The notes: generated by a model from the sequence alone, not told the origin. A stretch of 6,988 nucleotides of DNA from Chloroflexota bacterium (GCA_016191985.1 JACPVB010000041.1:1-6988), one strand, 5' to 3'; numbered from the stretch's first letter, positions 1 through 6,263 are shown. Numbers and translations: made by a program.

Positions 1-478
1 CCTCAAGTTTTTCACCGAAGTTAAATTTGCCGTTCAATTCTTTGGAAAGGTCATCCAGCTTCAACGCTTTTTGCGTCGTTTCATCGGCGCGGACTTCGGC
101 CTCGGTCACCTTTAGTTGAGACAAAGCCTCACGCGCCAGCATCGATGCAATCGCTCCATAATCCGGGCGTTTCTTTACAGCGTCCAGTTGTTTGCGGACC
201 TCATCAAATACGCCATTCAATATTTTTTCGCGTTGTTCCAATTGCATAGAACGTTCCTTGAGCTGGGATGTGGCGGATGACTGGCTGCGAAGGCGATCCG
301 CATCCTCTTTTGCGCGGGCCAGGATGACCTTCCGTTCGGACTCCGCCTGTTCCTGCGCTCGCTTCCGAATAGTTTCCGCCTTCTCTCTGGCCTCGACGTA
401 TAACTGCTCTGCTTCATCCCGCGCTTCCGCCATGATGGCTCGCGCAAGTAATTCAATATCCTGTGCTTCAGTTTTCAT
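1..478 (-). CDS. ntpE: V/A-type ATP synthase subunit E, 3' end outside window
   Basis: Peripheral-stalk subunit of a V/A-type ATPase. With the G/H subunit it forms the coiled-coil stator that ties the A3B3 head to membrane subunit I. The frame is open from the ATG at 478 to the left edge, giving 159 residues with no stop. Residues 1-100 are a charged, Ala/Glu/Arg/Lys-rich helix (for example LARAIMAEARDEAEQLYVEA), as expected of the E-subunit N-terminus. From about 105 the globular C-terminal domain begins (PDYGAIASMLAREALSQL, then VTEAEVRADE). The family is usually about 185-210 residues, so roughly 30-50 are missing beyond the edge, including the usual conserved Gly-Gly/Asp-rich end. A weak GGA lies 9 nt before the ATG. 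The gene is 48 nt after subunit F and clearly in the same operon. Family assignment rests on helix character plus context, because E subunits are poorly conserved. Confidence 0.88.
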   Translation of the reverse strand, partial: MKTEAQDIELLARAIMAEARDEAEQLYVEAREKAETIRKRAQEQAESERKVILARAKEDADRLRSQSSATSQLKERSMQLEQREKILNGVFDEVRKQLDAVKKRPDYGAIASMLAREALSQLKVTEAEVRADETTQKALKLDDLSKELNGKFNFGEKLE

Positions 479-526
479 AGCGCTTAATCCAATCTTATCC
501 TTGGCTCAAATACCAGCGGAAATAGA

Positions 527-832
527 CTACAACTTGATTCCTATCGCCCGAAGGACAATATCACCAAGCGAAGCCTGTCCCTCTGGAACACCACCGCGGG
601 AGGGAATCTCAACCACCAACGGAACCGTGCTCCGCAGGTTCAAATGCTCCATGCGGGCCGGAATCAACTCAGCCACATCCTGTGTGACGAGCACAATGCC
701 AATGTCCTTATTGGCTTGCGCCTCATCCAATGCCGCATTGACCTCGTCGGCTGTGGTGGCAACCCTGCCGCCCACCCCCGCCAGCGAAAAACCAAGTACT
801 GCGTCAGGATGTCCGATGACCAGAATTTTCAT
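527..832 (-). CDS. ntpG: V/A-type ATP synthase subunit F
   Basis: Small central-stalk subunit that sits on subunit D in the rotor and is known in the family to modulate ATP hydrolysis. The protein has 101 residues, the normal length (about 100-110). It opens with the typical beta strand and loop MKILVIGHPDAVLGFSLAGV. A helix over about 27-40 follows, then a second strand (IGIVLVTQDVAELIP, 44-58) and the family-like PLVVEIPSRGG at 71-81. The C-terminal amphipathic helix (LGDIVLRAIGIKL) is the part that contacts D. The start is ATG with AAGGA 6 nt upstream. It lies 26 nt after subunit K and 48 nt before subunit E. In the common V/A-type order F comes after C and directly before A, so its place before E is unusual. 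The F-family alpha/beta fold pattern is clear. Confidence 0.93.
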   Translation of the reverse strand: MKILVIGHPDAVLGFSLAGVGGRVATTADEVNAALDEAQANKDIGIVLVTQDVAELIPARMEHLNLRSTVPLVVEIPSRGGVPEGQASLGDIVLRAIGIKL

Positions 833-858
833 AACCTGTCCTTATTCTTCCGAATCGC

Positions 859-1290
859 CTACGGGAGAACGAGGAATGAAATGATCAAACCATAAATGGC
901 GATACCTTCTGAAAGACCCACGAAGATCAGGGCGCGGCCAAAAGATTCGGGCTTTTCAGCTGTGGCGCCCACCGCCGCCGCGCCGGAACCGCCCACCGCG
1001 ATACCTGCGCCAATACAAGCCAGACCCGTGGAAAGGGCCGCCGCAAGGGTCGCATATTGATCCACTGCGGCTTCCTGGGCCGCGCCTGCCGCCATTACAG
1101 AAGTCGGCGAAGCGAACCAGACCACAGCCAGCCCTGCCGCGAACAGGCCAACCAGGAAATTAAATCCAGTGAAACCCTGGACGATACGGGAAACCGCTTG
1201 AGCGGGACTGGTCTTGCCGTTTTGAAGCAAAAAGAGAACAGCAGGGATCACCGGGATCAAACCAACCAGGACAGCGAATACTAAAAACAT
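859..1290 (-). CDS. ntpK: V/A-type ATP synthase proteolipid subunit K with extra N-terminal hairpin
   Basis: Rotor-ring subunit that carries the transported ion through the membrane. The protein has 143 residues. The C-terminal half is a proteolipid hairpin: a Gly/Ala-rich helix at about 80-108 (STGLACIGAGIAVGGSGAAA), a polar loop at 110-117 (TAEKPESF), and a second helix at about 118-141 with the ion-binding Glu128 in GLSEGIAIYGLIISFL. The N-terminal half has two more hydrophobic segments (about 1-22 and 44-63). It lacks the Gly-rich repeat and any membrane carboxylate, so this is not the duplicated 16-kDa four-helix type. Short K subunits are about 70-105 residues. The long start is supported by a strong AAGGAG 7 nt before the ATG; the internal Met66 has no such site. 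The segment at 44-68 (to VMAAGA) could also act as a cleaved signal-like sequence. It lies between I and F. Confidence 0.92.
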   Translation of the reverse strand: MFLVFAVLVGLIPVIPAVLFLLQNGKTSPAQAVSRIVQGFTGFNFLVGLFAAGLAVVWFASPTSVMAAGAAQEAAVDQYATLAAALSTGLACIGAGIAVGGSGAAAVGATAEKPESFGRALIFVGLSEGIAIYGLIISFLVLP

Positions 1291-1297
1291 TGTTTAT

Positions 1298-1303
1298 CTC
1301 CTT
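1298..1303 (-). promoter_or_regulatory. Ribosome binding site that fixes the long start of ntpK
   Basis: AAGGAG on the minus strand, 7 nt before the ATG at 1290. It is the strongest site in the V-type operon, fitting a subunit needed in many copies per ring. It argues that the N-terminal hydrophobic extension is translated rather than an annotation artefact. The internal ATG at 1095 (Met66) is preceded by no comparable sequence. Confidence 0.75.
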
Positions 1304-1355
1304 ATTAGATGGATGAATAGTTCCTATTTGACGAGACGGGGAAATGATTCAAAGT

Positions 1356-3365
1356 TCAGGGCTTCGCCTCCTCTTGCGAGGGATTCAACTTAAGCGGTTC
1401 GAATTGCATACCGCCGCCGTGGAAGAACTTGCCCAGAATTTCGTAGTAGTGCAAACGCATGGTCTGGATGTACACGATCAACCCTTCAAAGCCGATGATG
1501 AAAATATTACCGATAAGAATTGTGATCCAAAAGCGCAGGCCAGGCTCCTCGCCCGCCAAAGAGAAGATGGCAAGGCTCAGGCCGCCATGCGCCACGGCAA
1601 ATGCACCCACGCGCACGAAGGACAGCGTGTTGCTCAACATGCTAATGGTAGTCTCAAAAAGGTCCATGAACGATTGCACAAGGAACATCGCAAATCCGCT
1701 AAAACCCTTGCCTTCGATCAATGTGTGCCCCTCGACCATGTTCCTGAAAAAGCCGGAGAACATGACCAACCCACCAAAGACCAAAACTAACGATGAGAAC
1801 GGAAGTGGAAGTTCGCTGATTGCTGCGGCTACTTTCGGAGCAATAGGAGTATCACCGAGCAATCCGTCAAGTATCCAAAGGAATGAAAAATAGAAGATCA
1901 AAGCAACAATACCGGTGTGTCCAAACCAGAAATGCGCCCAGTCCCTGGAGCGGATGTTATTGAACAGACCGAGCAGATATCCGAAAAACAATATGACAAT
2001 ACCCGCATCGATCGCAAGCCCAAGAATGGTCAGGATGTTTTCAAGAGGACTCATCCACGTTGGTTCGAAGTGAAAATGAAGGTATTCCTCGATCAGGTGG
2101 CCTTCAAATCCGAAAATACTTCCATACAGGTACCCAAAGATCGACGCAAAGAAACCACAGTAGACGAGAAGTAAGCCCAGGCCTTGCAGGCCTTTCATAA
2201 ATATCCTGTTATGAGCAAGAATGCCTACCAGTATCAAAATAAGGCCCTGACCCAAATCTCCGAACATTGCGCCGTACAAAATTGGGAAGGTCAATGCAAT
2301 CAGAAGGGTTGGGTCGAGTTCTCCGTAACTGGGGCGCCCAAAAGTAGTAACCAGCTCCTGAATGGGCTTTAGCCATTTGTTATTGGTCAGCGCCACAGGG
2401 ATATTGGCATGGTGCCCCGAGCGGCTGGTTTCCATCGTCTCGATCAAAATTTCGCGCGAGGCTTCCTTGAGGCGTGCCGTCAAGTCTCCCAAGTCCTCTG
2501 TTGGCACCCACCCCACCACAACATACGTGTGTCGCAATTGCCCAAAACGGACGATCGCATCCGCCATGACGCGGCTGATGTGCACATCCCACAGCAATTT
2601 TTCCAATTCACTTTTGTACGAAGCGCCTTTTTTAGCCAGGTCCGCTTCCAAAGCCGCAATCTTCTGCTTCGATGTTTCGATTTCCTTTCTCAACATCGCG
2701 GTGATCTGTTCGGGCGTTCCGTTGAATTCCTCAGGCAGGCTCAACGGGTTGAGATAAGCGCTCTTGGCAGCGCGCTCCAGGACATCAAAATTGCTCTTCG
2801 GGCCCAATATCCAAACAACAGGTTTTTGAGGATCCTCACGCAGGGTAAAAAACACATGCGGAACCCTCAGAAGACTGGTCCTCAACCTCGTGATATTTGC
2901 CGAGGGTACAATCCCTAAAATGGAGTGCATAAAGGGTGATTTATTTAACGCCCCCACTTCCACGTTGACCTCGGCAATCGGCTCAAGTTGACGCAGTTGA
3001 CTCTCCAACAATTCGAGCCGCTTCTTTTCACCCGACAACTGGTCGCTGACCCCTTTCACATCATCATCGATCCGATCCACCACGGGGCGGGTCGCATCGA
3101 GATCCACCATCGTGTCCATTCCGGGTCTGGCAGGGTATTCTTCAGCAAGCCCGACAATTTGCATGATGGTTTGAATACGGCGCTCCAGCGCTGAAAATGC
3201 CCCGGCTTTCTCCGACCACGTGTTCTGTGCCAGGCCTTCCAACCCCAGGTTTGCGCTATCCACTTGATGAAACACGCCATACCCGCTCAACGCCCTTGTT
3301 ACAGCCACAAGATCCTTGGAGGGCACAATCAGTTCTACCTCGGACATTTGCTTCGGAAATAACAT
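1356..3365 (-). CDS. ntpI: V/A-type ATP synthase subunit I (116-kDa family)
   Basis: Membrane stator subunit that forms the two ion half-channels against the K ring and anchors the E/G stalks. The protein has 669 residues, typical for bacterial and archaeal members (about 620-700). Residues 1-340 are the cytoplasmic arm, with coiled-coil stretches at about 100-127 and 220-258 and the conserved TYVVVGWVP at 280-288. The membrane half begins with a family signature at 347-374 (YGELDPTLLIALTFPILYGA, then FGDLGQG) and has about seven hydrophobic segments. The key arginines are visible: Arg585 in LSNTLSFVRVGAFAVAHGG and Arg637 in QTMRLHYYE, matching the two essential arginines of yeast Vph1, with Glu627 preceding the second. 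The C-terminus KFFHGGGMQFEPL is also typical. GGAG lies 5 nt before the ATG. It follows subunit C by 49 nt and precedes K by 65 nt. Confidence 0.97.
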   Translation of the reverse strand: MLFPKQMSEVELIVPSKDLVAVTRALSGYGVFHQVDSANLGLEGLAQNTWSEKAGAFSALERRIQTIMQIVGLAEEYPARPGMDTMVDLDATRPVVDRIDDDVKGVSDQLSGEKKRLELLESQLRQLEPIAEVNVEVGALNKSPFMHSILGIVPSANITRLRTSLLRVPHVFFTLREDPQKPVVWILGPKSNFDVLERAAKSAYLNPLSLPEEFNGTPEQITAMLRKEIETSKQKIAALEADLAKKGASYKSELEKLLWDVHISRVMADAIVRFGQLRHTYVVVGWVPTEDLGDLTARLKEASREILIETMETSRSGHHANIPVALTNNKWLKPIQELVTTFGRPSYGELDPTLLIALTFPILYGAMFGDLGQGLILILVGILAHNRIFMKGLQGLGLLLVYCGFFASIFGYLYGSIFGFEGHLIEEYLHFHFEPTWMSPLENILTILGLAIDAGIVILFFGYLLGLFNNIRSRDWAHFWFGHTGIVALIFYFSFLWILDGLLGDTPIAPKVAAAISELPLPFSSLVLVFGGLVMFSGFFRNMVEGHTLIEGKGFSGFAMFLVQSFMDLFETTISMLSNTLSFVRVGAFAVAHGGLSLAIFSLAGEEPGLRFWITILIGNIFIIGFEGLIVYIQTMRLHYYEILGKFFHGGGMQFEPLKLNPSQEEAKP

Positions 3366-3414
3366 GTCAACTCCATTAATTTGATGAAATCACTGCAAAA
3401 GTAAAAGCGGGTGC

Positions 3415-4500
3415 CTAGTGTGCTAAGGTGGTTTTCAATAACAGCGGGCGGAAATCTTCATCCTTGAGCCTGGAGGATTTGGCCTCGATCAACACCACCA
3501 GGTCCTGAATTTCAAAATCGCTGAGCAGCAGATACGCCAGTGGAATCCCGATATGGAACGGATCGCCAATGAACGCCGCGACGCATCGCTGCATCACCTG
3601 CTGTTTGAGCAAATGCTCCAATTTCGGCAGGCCTGATTCGGGGTGTTCGAGAAGCTCGTTCACATGGGTAATACTCGGATAGACGCGCGAGATGATCGAG
3701 GCAATATCCGCTCCCGCGGCGATGGCGCGCACATCTTCATCCCGTACGTGATAACCGAACGGCAAGGTGTAATTGATTAATTCTTCTTCTGAAAGCTCGT
3801 GATAAATCTTATAACGGATGACCCACATCAAATTATTCAGGTCAAGCAGGGAGCCGATGATCTTCAACCCCATTTCGCGGTCTTTGCCGGATAGCTTTTT
3901 GGCCTCGGCCCATAAACGCCGCCAGTAATTCAGGTCCAGGGCCACTTCCAGCGGAAACAGATTTTGCTCGGTGGAATAGCGCTTCATCGCGAACGACATG
4001 GTCGCTTCGTAGGGCGACCCGCGCAACAATTCAACCGCTGCGGCAACGCTCCCCGATTCCACCATCGCCTGCGCAGGGATGGTGGAAAACGAACCAAAAG
4101 GGAATAGCACCTCGCGGACACGATCCCACGGGGCAAGATCGGAATTCCAGGATGAAACGGTTTGGATACTGCGTAATACGGCCTTGAGATTCCCCACTTC
4201 AAAATAACGAAAGAGTTGCCGAACCAGAGAACGCGTCTGCTCTGGAGCCTGCTGAACAACGCTGGAGTAAGAGTCTGACAGCCTGTTACGGATCTGTAAA
4301 ATGACGCGACGAGGCGTTAATTCATTGTCTTTGAGTCCCGAAAGGTACTTTCCATAGGGAGTGGCCTTCAATCCGCTGACAAGCGCTGAAAAATCGGGGG
4401 AGTCACTCAGGCGGGTCATCTCCTGCGGACTGAGCAAGTCGGAATACATCGCCCGCACCCGCGTACTGATCGCTGCGTAACCAGAAACACCGCTGGCCAT
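3415..4500 (-). CDS. ntpC: V/A-type ATP synthase subunit C (d/AC39 family)
   Basis: Funnel-shaped, all-helical coupling subunit that docks the D-F central shaft onto the K ring. The protein has 361 residues from the ATG at 4500, slightly above the usual 320-350. The N-terminus SGYAAISTRVRAMYSDLLSP and the following SALVSGLKATPYGKYL match the start of the V-ATPase d/AC39 family. Further helices with NLKAVLRSIQ (about 110) and NNLMWVIRYKIYH (about 225-237) fit the repeated three-helix-bundle fold. There are no membrane segments. An in-frame TTG at 4506 would add two residues and overlap the preceding stop by four bases. I chose the ATG, which lies 2 nt after the G/H stop, so translational coupling is likely. 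The gene normally lies after E; here it precedes I. Confidence 0.93.
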   Translation of the reverse strand: MASGVSGYAAISTRVRAMYSDLLSPQEMTRLSDSPDFSALVSGLKATPYGKYLSGLKDNELTPRRVILQIRNRLSDSYSSVVQQAPEQTRSLVRQLFRYFEVGNLKAVLRSIQTVSSWNSDLAPWDRVREVLFPFGSFSTIPAQAMVESGSVAAAVELLRGSPYEATMSFAMKRYSTEQNLFPLEVALDLNYWRRLWAEAKKLSGKDREMGLKIIGSLLDLNNLMWVIRYKIYHELSEEELINYTLPFGYHVRDEDVRAIAAGADIASIISRVYPSITHVNELLEHPESGLPKLEHLLKQQVMQRCVAAFIGDPFHIGIPLAYLLLSDFEIQDLVVLIEAKSSRLKDEDFRPLLLKTTLAH

Positions 4501-4502
4501 GA

Positions 4503-4814
4503 TCAAGCCCTGCCGATGACGCGTTCCAAAACAAAGGCAACTGCTTTATCGAAGTTCCTTTTTGCAGACGCTTCGAATTCGCTGTTTGCAGATGTGTTCT
4601 CCGCTGCAACTTGGCCGGACGCTTCGTTTGGCTGCGCGGCTGCAACCATTTTGCGGGCCTCTTCATGAGCATCAGCTTTTGCCTTCGCAATTAGTGCCTG
4701 CGCCTCCTGCTCAGCTTTGGCAGGGATCTCCTGCGCCTCACGACGAGCTTTTTCCTGAATTTCCTGTGCTTGTTTTTCAATTTCAAGTACTTGCTGAATG
4801 TGTTTCTCGTTCAT
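4503..4814 (-). CDS. ntpF: V/A-type ATP synthase peripheral-stalk subunit G/H
   Basis: Small coiled-coil partner of subunit E in the peripheral stalk. The protein has 103 residues, normal for the G/H family (about 100-110). Residues 1-59 are a nearly uninterrupted charged helix (IQQVLEIEKQAQEIQEKARR; KAEQEAQALIAKAKADAHEE). Residues 61-82 are a polar Gln/Asn/Ser/Ala stretch that breaks the heptads. The C-terminal helix ends in AVAFVLERVIG, the usual hydrophobic end that packs on the E C-terminal domain. There are no membrane segments. GAGGTG lies 8 nt before the ATG. It is the first gene of the V-type operon, about 45 nt downstream of a predicted promoter, which matches the usual first position of H in archaeal-type operons. 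The symbol follows Enterococcus ntp naming (archaeal name ahaH). Sequence alone is low-complexity, so the call depends partly on context. Confidence 0.85.
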   Translation of the reverse strand: MNEKHIQQVLEIEKQAQEIQEKARREAQEIPAKAEQEAQALIAKAKADAHEEARKMVAAAQPNEASGQVAAENTSANSEFEASAKRNFDKAVAFVLERVIGRA

Positions 4815-4858
4815 AACGGTTTCACCTCACTCAGTACCTGGGCTATTAAACTCGGCCA

Positions 4859-4887
4859 ATTGTAAAGTAAAAATACCTGATAATCAA
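4859..4887 (-). promoter_or_regulatory. Sigma70-type promoter of the V-type ATPase operon
   Basis: On the minus strand a TTGATT -35 box (4887-4882) is followed by a 17-nt AT-rich spacer and a TACAAT -10 box (4864-4859). The -35 matches the consensus at 4 of 6 positions and the -10 at 5 of 6, with ideal spacing. Transcription would start near 4852, leaving a leader of about 40 nt before the ATG at 4814. It lies beyond the F-type terminator, so the two ATPase operons probably have separate promoters. I see no clear operator next to it. Confidence 0.65.
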
Positions 4888-4950
4888 GGTCTGGTTTGCA
4901 TCGTTATATTTCCCCTCATATTTCCATTCCAAAATTCTCTACCGTGCAAA

Positions 4951-5142
4951 TGTCGTTGCGAGGAGAGGAGCGGAGCGAGTGGGAGGGCAAGTGTGCGCCG
5001 CGCACCAAGTGCGGTGAGCAACCTACGGTTTCGAGGAATATTTCAGTTGAAAATGAGATTACTTCGCTGCCGATGCTTCGACCTTGCTCAGCACGAGCGG
5101 CGGGTCGCACACCTGCCCTGGCGGGCGGTGCCAGGGACGACA
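4951..5142. repeat. Fold-back (MITE/REP-like) intergenic element with nested inverted repeats
   Basis: GC-rich block set in AT-rich flanks. Its ends are inverted: TGTCGT at 4951-4956 and ACGACA at 5137-5142. Nested inside are GGGCAAGTGTGCG (4985-4997) against CGCACACCTGCCC (5106-5118), 12 of 13 paired, and TGAGCAA (5015-5021) against TTGCTCA (5084-5090). Local hairpins are CCCTGGC/GCCAGGG (5116-5122, 5130-5136) and GTGCG/CGCAC (4993-4997, 5001-5005). It therefore could fold as one long imperfect hairpin. I see no coding capacity and no obvious target-site duplication. The style resembles dispersed intergenic repeats, but copy number cannot be judged from one window. Confidence 0.65.
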
Positions 5143-5173
5143 TAATTTGACGCGATGTACGGTAGCAAATTCC

Positions 5174-5214
5174 AAAATAAAAACTCACCCACGAAGATAC
5201 CTTAGAGGGTGAGT
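5174..5214 (-). terminator. Intrinsic terminator after atpF
   Basis: On the minus strand a perfect 8-bp stem ACTCACCC/GGGTGAGT (5214-5207 and 5190-5183), extendable by G-U pairs, encloses a 16-nt loop and is followed directly by TTTTTATTTT-type sequence. It begins 23 nt after the atpF stop codon. On the plus strand there is no T tract after the hairpin, so it is directional. It marks the end of the F-type unit. Confidence 0.85.
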
Positions 5215-5237
5215 CCTATAAACCGGGGAATATGCTG

Positions 5238-5972
5238 TTACTTTAAATTCTGGCGCAACCCTTCAAGCTTGCCGGAGACGGAACCATCCATTACCTTGTC
5301 ACCCACTTTGATGACCAGGCCTCCCAAAATTGACGGGTCAACCCGGAAGCTTACTTCTGTGGCCCCAACTTTTGAGAGCACATCCTTCTTGACCGTTGCT
5401 TCCTCATCCTTCGTCAAAGGCAGGGCGCTTGTAATTTCAGCGGCTTCACCTTTGAAATTCGCGTCATCTAAAATTATCACCTTGCCGGATTTTACACCGG
5501 AGAAGAATTCATCGAGCAATGCCCGTTGTTTCTTTTCGTCCAGCGCATCGCCAACAAGTTTGTTCGCGGCGGCGATTGCAAGCGCCGCAACCTGTCCACG
5601 TAAATCGCCGAGGATGCGGTTGCGTTCGAGTTCCGCCTCAGCCATGGCGGCTTCACGGGCCATGGCAGCTTCCGCTTCAGCCGCGGCTTTGACATCCTTG
5701 CCGGCGGTTGCAGCTCGTTCGGTCGCTTCACGGACCACCTTGCCTGCCTCCGCCTGCGCATCAGCCAATATTTTGGCAGCCTGTTTTTCGGCGTCTGAGC
5801 GGGCTTCCGCCGCAATACGGGCGTCTTCCAATCCCTGGGCGATTTTCTTTTTACGATTCTCCATCATATCCAGCATGGGCTGATACACCCAGGCGTTCAA
5901 CGTGAGAAACACGATAATGAACGCAATGATCTGGACAATGAGCAAACCGAGATTAATACCAAGAGCTTCCAT
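5238..5972 (-). CDS. atpF: F-type ATP synthase subunit b fused to the delta C-terminal domain
   Basis: Peripheral-stalk protein of the F-type enzyme, linking subunit a in the membrane to F1. The protein has 244 residues; ordinary b is about 155-170. Residues 8-29 form the single membrane helix (LGLLIVQIIAFIIVFLTLNAWVY), followed by the b signature PMLDMMENRKKKIAQGLEDA. A long Ala/Glu/Arg coiled coil covers about 40-130, and a normal b ending (AANKLVGDALDEKKQRALLDEF) covers 135-156. The frame continues without a stop into a delta/OSCP-type C-terminal domain: ITSALPLTKDEEATVKKDVL (180-199), then VDPSILGGLVIKVGDKVMDG (211-230) and SVSGKLEGLRQNL. The N-terminal six-helix domain of delta, which binds alpha, is not present. 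AAGGAG lies 9 nt before the ATG. It is 19 nt after atpE and last before a terminator. Confidence 0.93.
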   Translation of the reverse strand: MEALGINLGLLIVQIIAFIIVFLTLNAWVYQPMLDMMENRKKKIAQGLEDARIAAEARSDAEKQAAKILADAQAEAGKVVREATERAATAGKDVKAAAEAEAAMAREAAMAEAELERNRILGDLRGQVAALAIAAANKLVGDALDEKKQRALLDEFFSGVKSGKVIILDDANFKGEAAEITSALPLTKDEEATVKKDVLSKVGATEVSFRVDPSILGGLVIKVGDKVMDGSVSGKLEGLRQNLK

Positions 5973-5991
5973 ATTTCAATGCTCCTTTAAA

Positions 5992-6231
5992 TTACACAAC
6001 TTTGAAGAGCATCAGGAACGCGATCACCAGACAGTAGATCGCGATGGCTTCGGAGAACGCAATGCCAAGGATCATGTTGGTCAACAGGTTACCGTATGTA
6101 TCGGGATTGCGGGCCATGCCCGTCAAAGCTCCCTGCACACTCAAACCGATACCAACACCAGCTCCCGCCGCGCCGATCATCGCCAAGCCTGCGCCGACAT
6201 AGCGCATCGCATCTAAAATATTTCCTTCCAT
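5992..6231 (-). CDS. atpE: F-type ATP synthase subunit c
   Basis: Rotor-ring proteolipid of the F-type enzyme. The protein has 79 residues, normal length. It is a two-helix hairpin: a Gly/Ala-rich helix at about 10-38 (VGAGLAMIGAAGAGVGIGLS), the conserved polar loop ARNPD at 40-44 that contacts gamma/epsilon, and a second helix at about 50-76 with the ion-binding Glu61 in AFSEAIAIYCLVIAFL. The residue corresponding to the Na+-liganding Gln of Ilyobacter c is Ile28, and the one after Glu61 is Ala rather than Ser, so proton coupling is likely (inference). A strong AAGGAGG lies 8 nt before the ATG, fitting high expression. It is 32 nt after atpB and 19 nt before atpF, the standard a-c-b order. 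Confidence 0.97.
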   Translation of the reverse strand: MEGNILDAMRYVGAGLAMIGAAGAGVGIGLSVQGALTGMARNPDTYGNLLTNMILGIAFSEAIAIYCLVIAFLMLFKVV

Positions 6232-6263
6232 AGTACAAGCCTCCTTAGGGTTTTTCTGTTAAT

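Larger units (their letters stand above)
4815..5237. other. Intergenic region between the F-type and V-type operons
   Basis: A 423-bp stretch without a convincing gene. From the atpF end it holds the terminator hairpin (5174-5214), a fold-back repeat (4951-5142), an AT-rich spacer (about 4888-4950) and the V-operon promoter with its leader. Open frames across it (for example 4916-5188 on the minus strand) lack a ribosome binding site, are low-complexity Arg/Ala/Ser/Pro in character, and coincide with the repeat, so I do not call them genes. Confidence 0.8.

Noticed and set aside
192..884. 230-residue plus-strand open frame opposite ntpE and ntpG
   Set aside because: Ser/Ala/Arg-rich translation with no recognisable domain. 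It lies antisense to two well-supported ATPase genes and spans their intergenic gap, so it is a shadow of their codon bias.
1344..1893. Overlapping plus-strand frames opposite ntpI
   Set aside because: Antisense to the conserved membrane part of subunit I, whose channel arginines confirm the minus-strand reading.
4403..4690. Alternative minus-strand frame across the G/H and C junction
   Set aside because: Lys/Arg/Gln-rich out-of-frame reading of the coiled coil. The frames giving G/H and C fit family length and motifs.
4951..5142. Possible riboswitch, small RNA or CRISPR in the GC-rich intergenic block
   Set aside because: The pairing is long-range fold-back with terminal inverted repeats, not direct repeats with spacers. 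The block lies upstream of the V-operon promoter, so it would not be in that mRNA leader, and it is past the atpF terminator.
4916..5188. 90-residue minus-strand open frame in the intergenic region
   Set aside because: Coincides with the fold-back repeat and runs into the terminator region. The translation is Arg/Pro/Ala/Ser-rich with no family resemblance, and no ribosome binding site is visible.
5209..5883. 224-residue plus-strand open frame opposite atpF
   Set aside because: Its Ser/Ala-rich composition mirrors the Ala/Glu-rich coiled coil of subunit b on the other strand. It has no domain or ribosome binding site and starts inside the terminator region.
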